A stretch of DNA of 8,689 bases from an uncultured Bacteroidales bacterium (GTDB lineage: Bacteria; Bacteroidota; Bacteroidia; Bacteroidales; UBA932): NCBI GenBank assembly GCA_905236955.1, contig CAJOQW010000003.1, forward strand, positions 1-8,689. The letters run 5' to 3'. Position 1 is the stretch's first letter, and each line of letters begins with the position of its first letter. The notes beneath the pieces were generated by a model. It saw only the letters and a program-made list of their open reading frames with translations, searched no databases and was not told where the DNA came from. Of the stretch, positions 7,649-8,689 are shown in pieces. The position numbers were made by a program, and so were the translations under genes.

Positions 7649-8689
7649 ATGACATTCAAGGAAGAAATACTGGCAGGCATCCCCCAGGACTGCCTGCCGG
7701 AGCCTAAACCCTATGATACTGCCATCAACCACGCACCCAGGCGGAAGGACATCCTCACGCCGGCCGAAAAGGAACTCGCCCTCAGGAATGCCCTCCGTTA
7801 TTTCCCGGAGAATCTCCACGCAAGCCTGGTGCCGGAATTCGCGCAGGAACTCAGGGATTATGGCCGCATCTACATGTACCGCTACCGGCCTTCGTACAAG
7901 ATCTATGCACGTCCGATTGACGAGTACCCCTGCAAGTGCCGTCAGGCAGCGGCCATGATGGCCATGATCCAGAACAACCTGGACGAGCGTGTCGCACAGC
8001 ATCCCCACGAACTCATCATCTACGGGGGCAACGGCGCATGTTTCCAGAACTGGGCCCAGTACCGGCTCACCATGCAGTACCTGGCCAACATGACCGGGGA
8101 GCAGACCCTGGCCATGTACAGCGGCCTCCCCATGGGACTTTTCCCGAGTCACAGGGACGCCCCCCGGGTCGTCATCACCAACGGTATGGTCATACCCAAT
8201 TATTCCAGCCAGGACGACTGGGAACGTTTCAACGCCTTGGGTGTCAGCCAGTACGGCCAGATGACAGCCGGCAGCTGGATGTATATCGGCCCTCAGGGCA
8301 TAGTCCACGGCACCACCATCACAGTCATGAACGCCGCCCGCAGGCAGTTGTGGAAGAGGGGCCTCAAAGGCACGGAGGAAGAGCGTCACGGGATGCTCTT
8401 CGTCACCGCCGGGCTCGGCGGCATGTCCGGAGCCCAGCCCAAGGCCGGAAACATCGCGGGAGTCGTCAGCGTCACCGCCGAAATCAACCCGGATGCGGCC
8501 CGCAAGCGCTACGGCCAGGGCTGGGTGGACGAACTCCATCACGACCTGGACGGACTCATGGCCCGTATCCGCAAGGCAGTGGCGGAAAAGGAGACGGTCT
8601 CCCTTGCCTACGTCGGCAATGTGGTGGATCTCTGGGAGAGGCTTGCGGATGAAGGGGTGAAGGTGGACCTGGGCTCCGACCAGACCTCC
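7649..8689 (+). CDS. hutU: Urocanate hydratase (urocanase), N-terminal part, cut by window end
   Basis: HutU adds water to urocanate, using tightly bound NAD+, to give 4-imidazolone-5-propanoate, the second step of histidine degradation. The frame runs from ATG 7649 to the window edge without a stop, giving 347 residues. Recognisable urocanase segments are YGGNGACFQNWAQYRLTMQY (125-144), SGLPMGLFPSHRDAPR (158-173), VSQYGQMTAGSWMYIGPQGI (199-218), TAGLGGMSGAQPKAGNIAG in the NAD-binding region (253-271) and SDQTS at the very end (343-347). An N-terminal stretch of about 120 residues precedes the YGGNGA motif. This matches the longer urocanases of about 660-680 residues that I recall from Bacteroidetes and animals, not the roughly 555-residue proteobacterial form. 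About half the protein is therefore missing. It starts 6 nt after the ftcD stop, without a clear Shine-Dalgarno, so translation is probably coupled. Other hut genes may follow beyond the window. Confidence 0.96.
   Translation, partial: MTFKEEILAGIPQDCLPEPKPYDTAINHAPRRKDILTPAEKELALRNALRYFPENLHASLVPEFAQELRDYGRIYMYRYRPSYKIYARPIDEYPCKCRQAAAMMAMIQNNLDERVAQHPHELIIYGGNGACFQNWAQYRLTMQYLANMTGEQTLAMYSGLPMGLFPSHRDAPRVVITNGMVIPNYSSQDDWERFNALGVSQYGQMTAGSWMYIGPQGIVHGTTITVMNAARRQLWKRGLKGTEEERHGMLFVTAGLGGMSGAQPKAGNIAGVVSVTAEINPDAARKRYGQGWVDELHHDLDGLMARIRKAVAEKETVSLAYVGNVVDLWERLADEGVKVDLGSDQTS

Noticed and set aside
7076..8542. A second minus-strand open frame of 488 codons opposite ftcD and hutU.
   Set aside because: It is antisense to two highly conserved enzymes and has no domain of its own. 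The equal length to the other antisense frame is coincidence; the proteins do not look alike.

Overview
The window looks like ordinary chromosomal DNA from a fairly GC-rich member of the Bacteroidetes, most likely Bacteroidales. Three things point there. The promoter boxes fit the Bacteroidetes -7 consensus TAnnTTTG. Most genes lack a clear Shine-Dalgarno sequence. The gene families are Bacteroidales-like: a long-form urocanase, a DnaX beginning close to SARKYRP, and a sigma-54 AAA+ regulator that ends without a helix-turn-helix. AGG is a common arginine codon throughout. I cannot name a genus. I see no rRNA, tRNA, CRISPR, insertion sequence, phage gene or attachment site, and base usage does not shift in a way that suggests recent transfer.

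Layout, left to right. (1) 1-321 (+) is the 3' end of a sigma-54-dependent response-regulator-type AAA+ ATPase. (2) 327-1031 (-) is a membrane-anchored SIMPL-domain protein, convergent with gene 1 and 5 bp from it. (3) 1072-1848 (+) is a secreted PAP2-family lipid phosphatase, divergent from gene 2 across a 40-bp promoter region. (4) 1782-2621 (-) is LptB, the ATPase of the LPS exporter; its 3' end overlaps the phosphatase gene by 67 bp, tail to tail. (5) 2629-4416 (-) is DnaX, the clamp-loader gamma/tau subunit, immediately upstream of lptB and probably in one operon with it. (6) 4457-5155 (+) is an exported protein of unknown function, divergent from dnaX across a second 40-bp promoter region. 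(7) 5159-5809 (+) is an O-methyltransferase 3 nt downstream of it. (8) 5888-7642 (+) is a fused, bifunctional glutamate formimidoyltransferase / formimidoyl-THF cyclodeaminase with its own promoter. (9) 7649-8689 (+) is the first half of urocanate hydratase (HutU), cut by the window edge. No gene-free stretch exceeds 80 bp.

Functional groups: ftcD-hutU is the start of a histidine-degradation operon. HutU hydrates urocanate, and the fused FtcD moves the formimino carbon of formiminoglutamate to tetrahydrofolate and then releases ammonia. lptB, the PAP2 phosphatase and the SIMPL protein all act at the envelope, while dnaX is replication housekeeping that shares a transcript with lptB.

I do not see an undescribed defence, mobile or biosynthetic system. 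The points most worth a second look are: two divergent 40-bp intergenic regions with the same mirror-image promoter geometry (opposed -7 boxes exactly 12 bp apart, each 5-7 nt from its start codon, predicting leaderless mRNAs); the 67-bp antisense coding overlap between pap2 and a C-terminally extended lptB; the regulator with no DNA-binding domain; and the uncharacterised exported-protein / methyltransferase pair.
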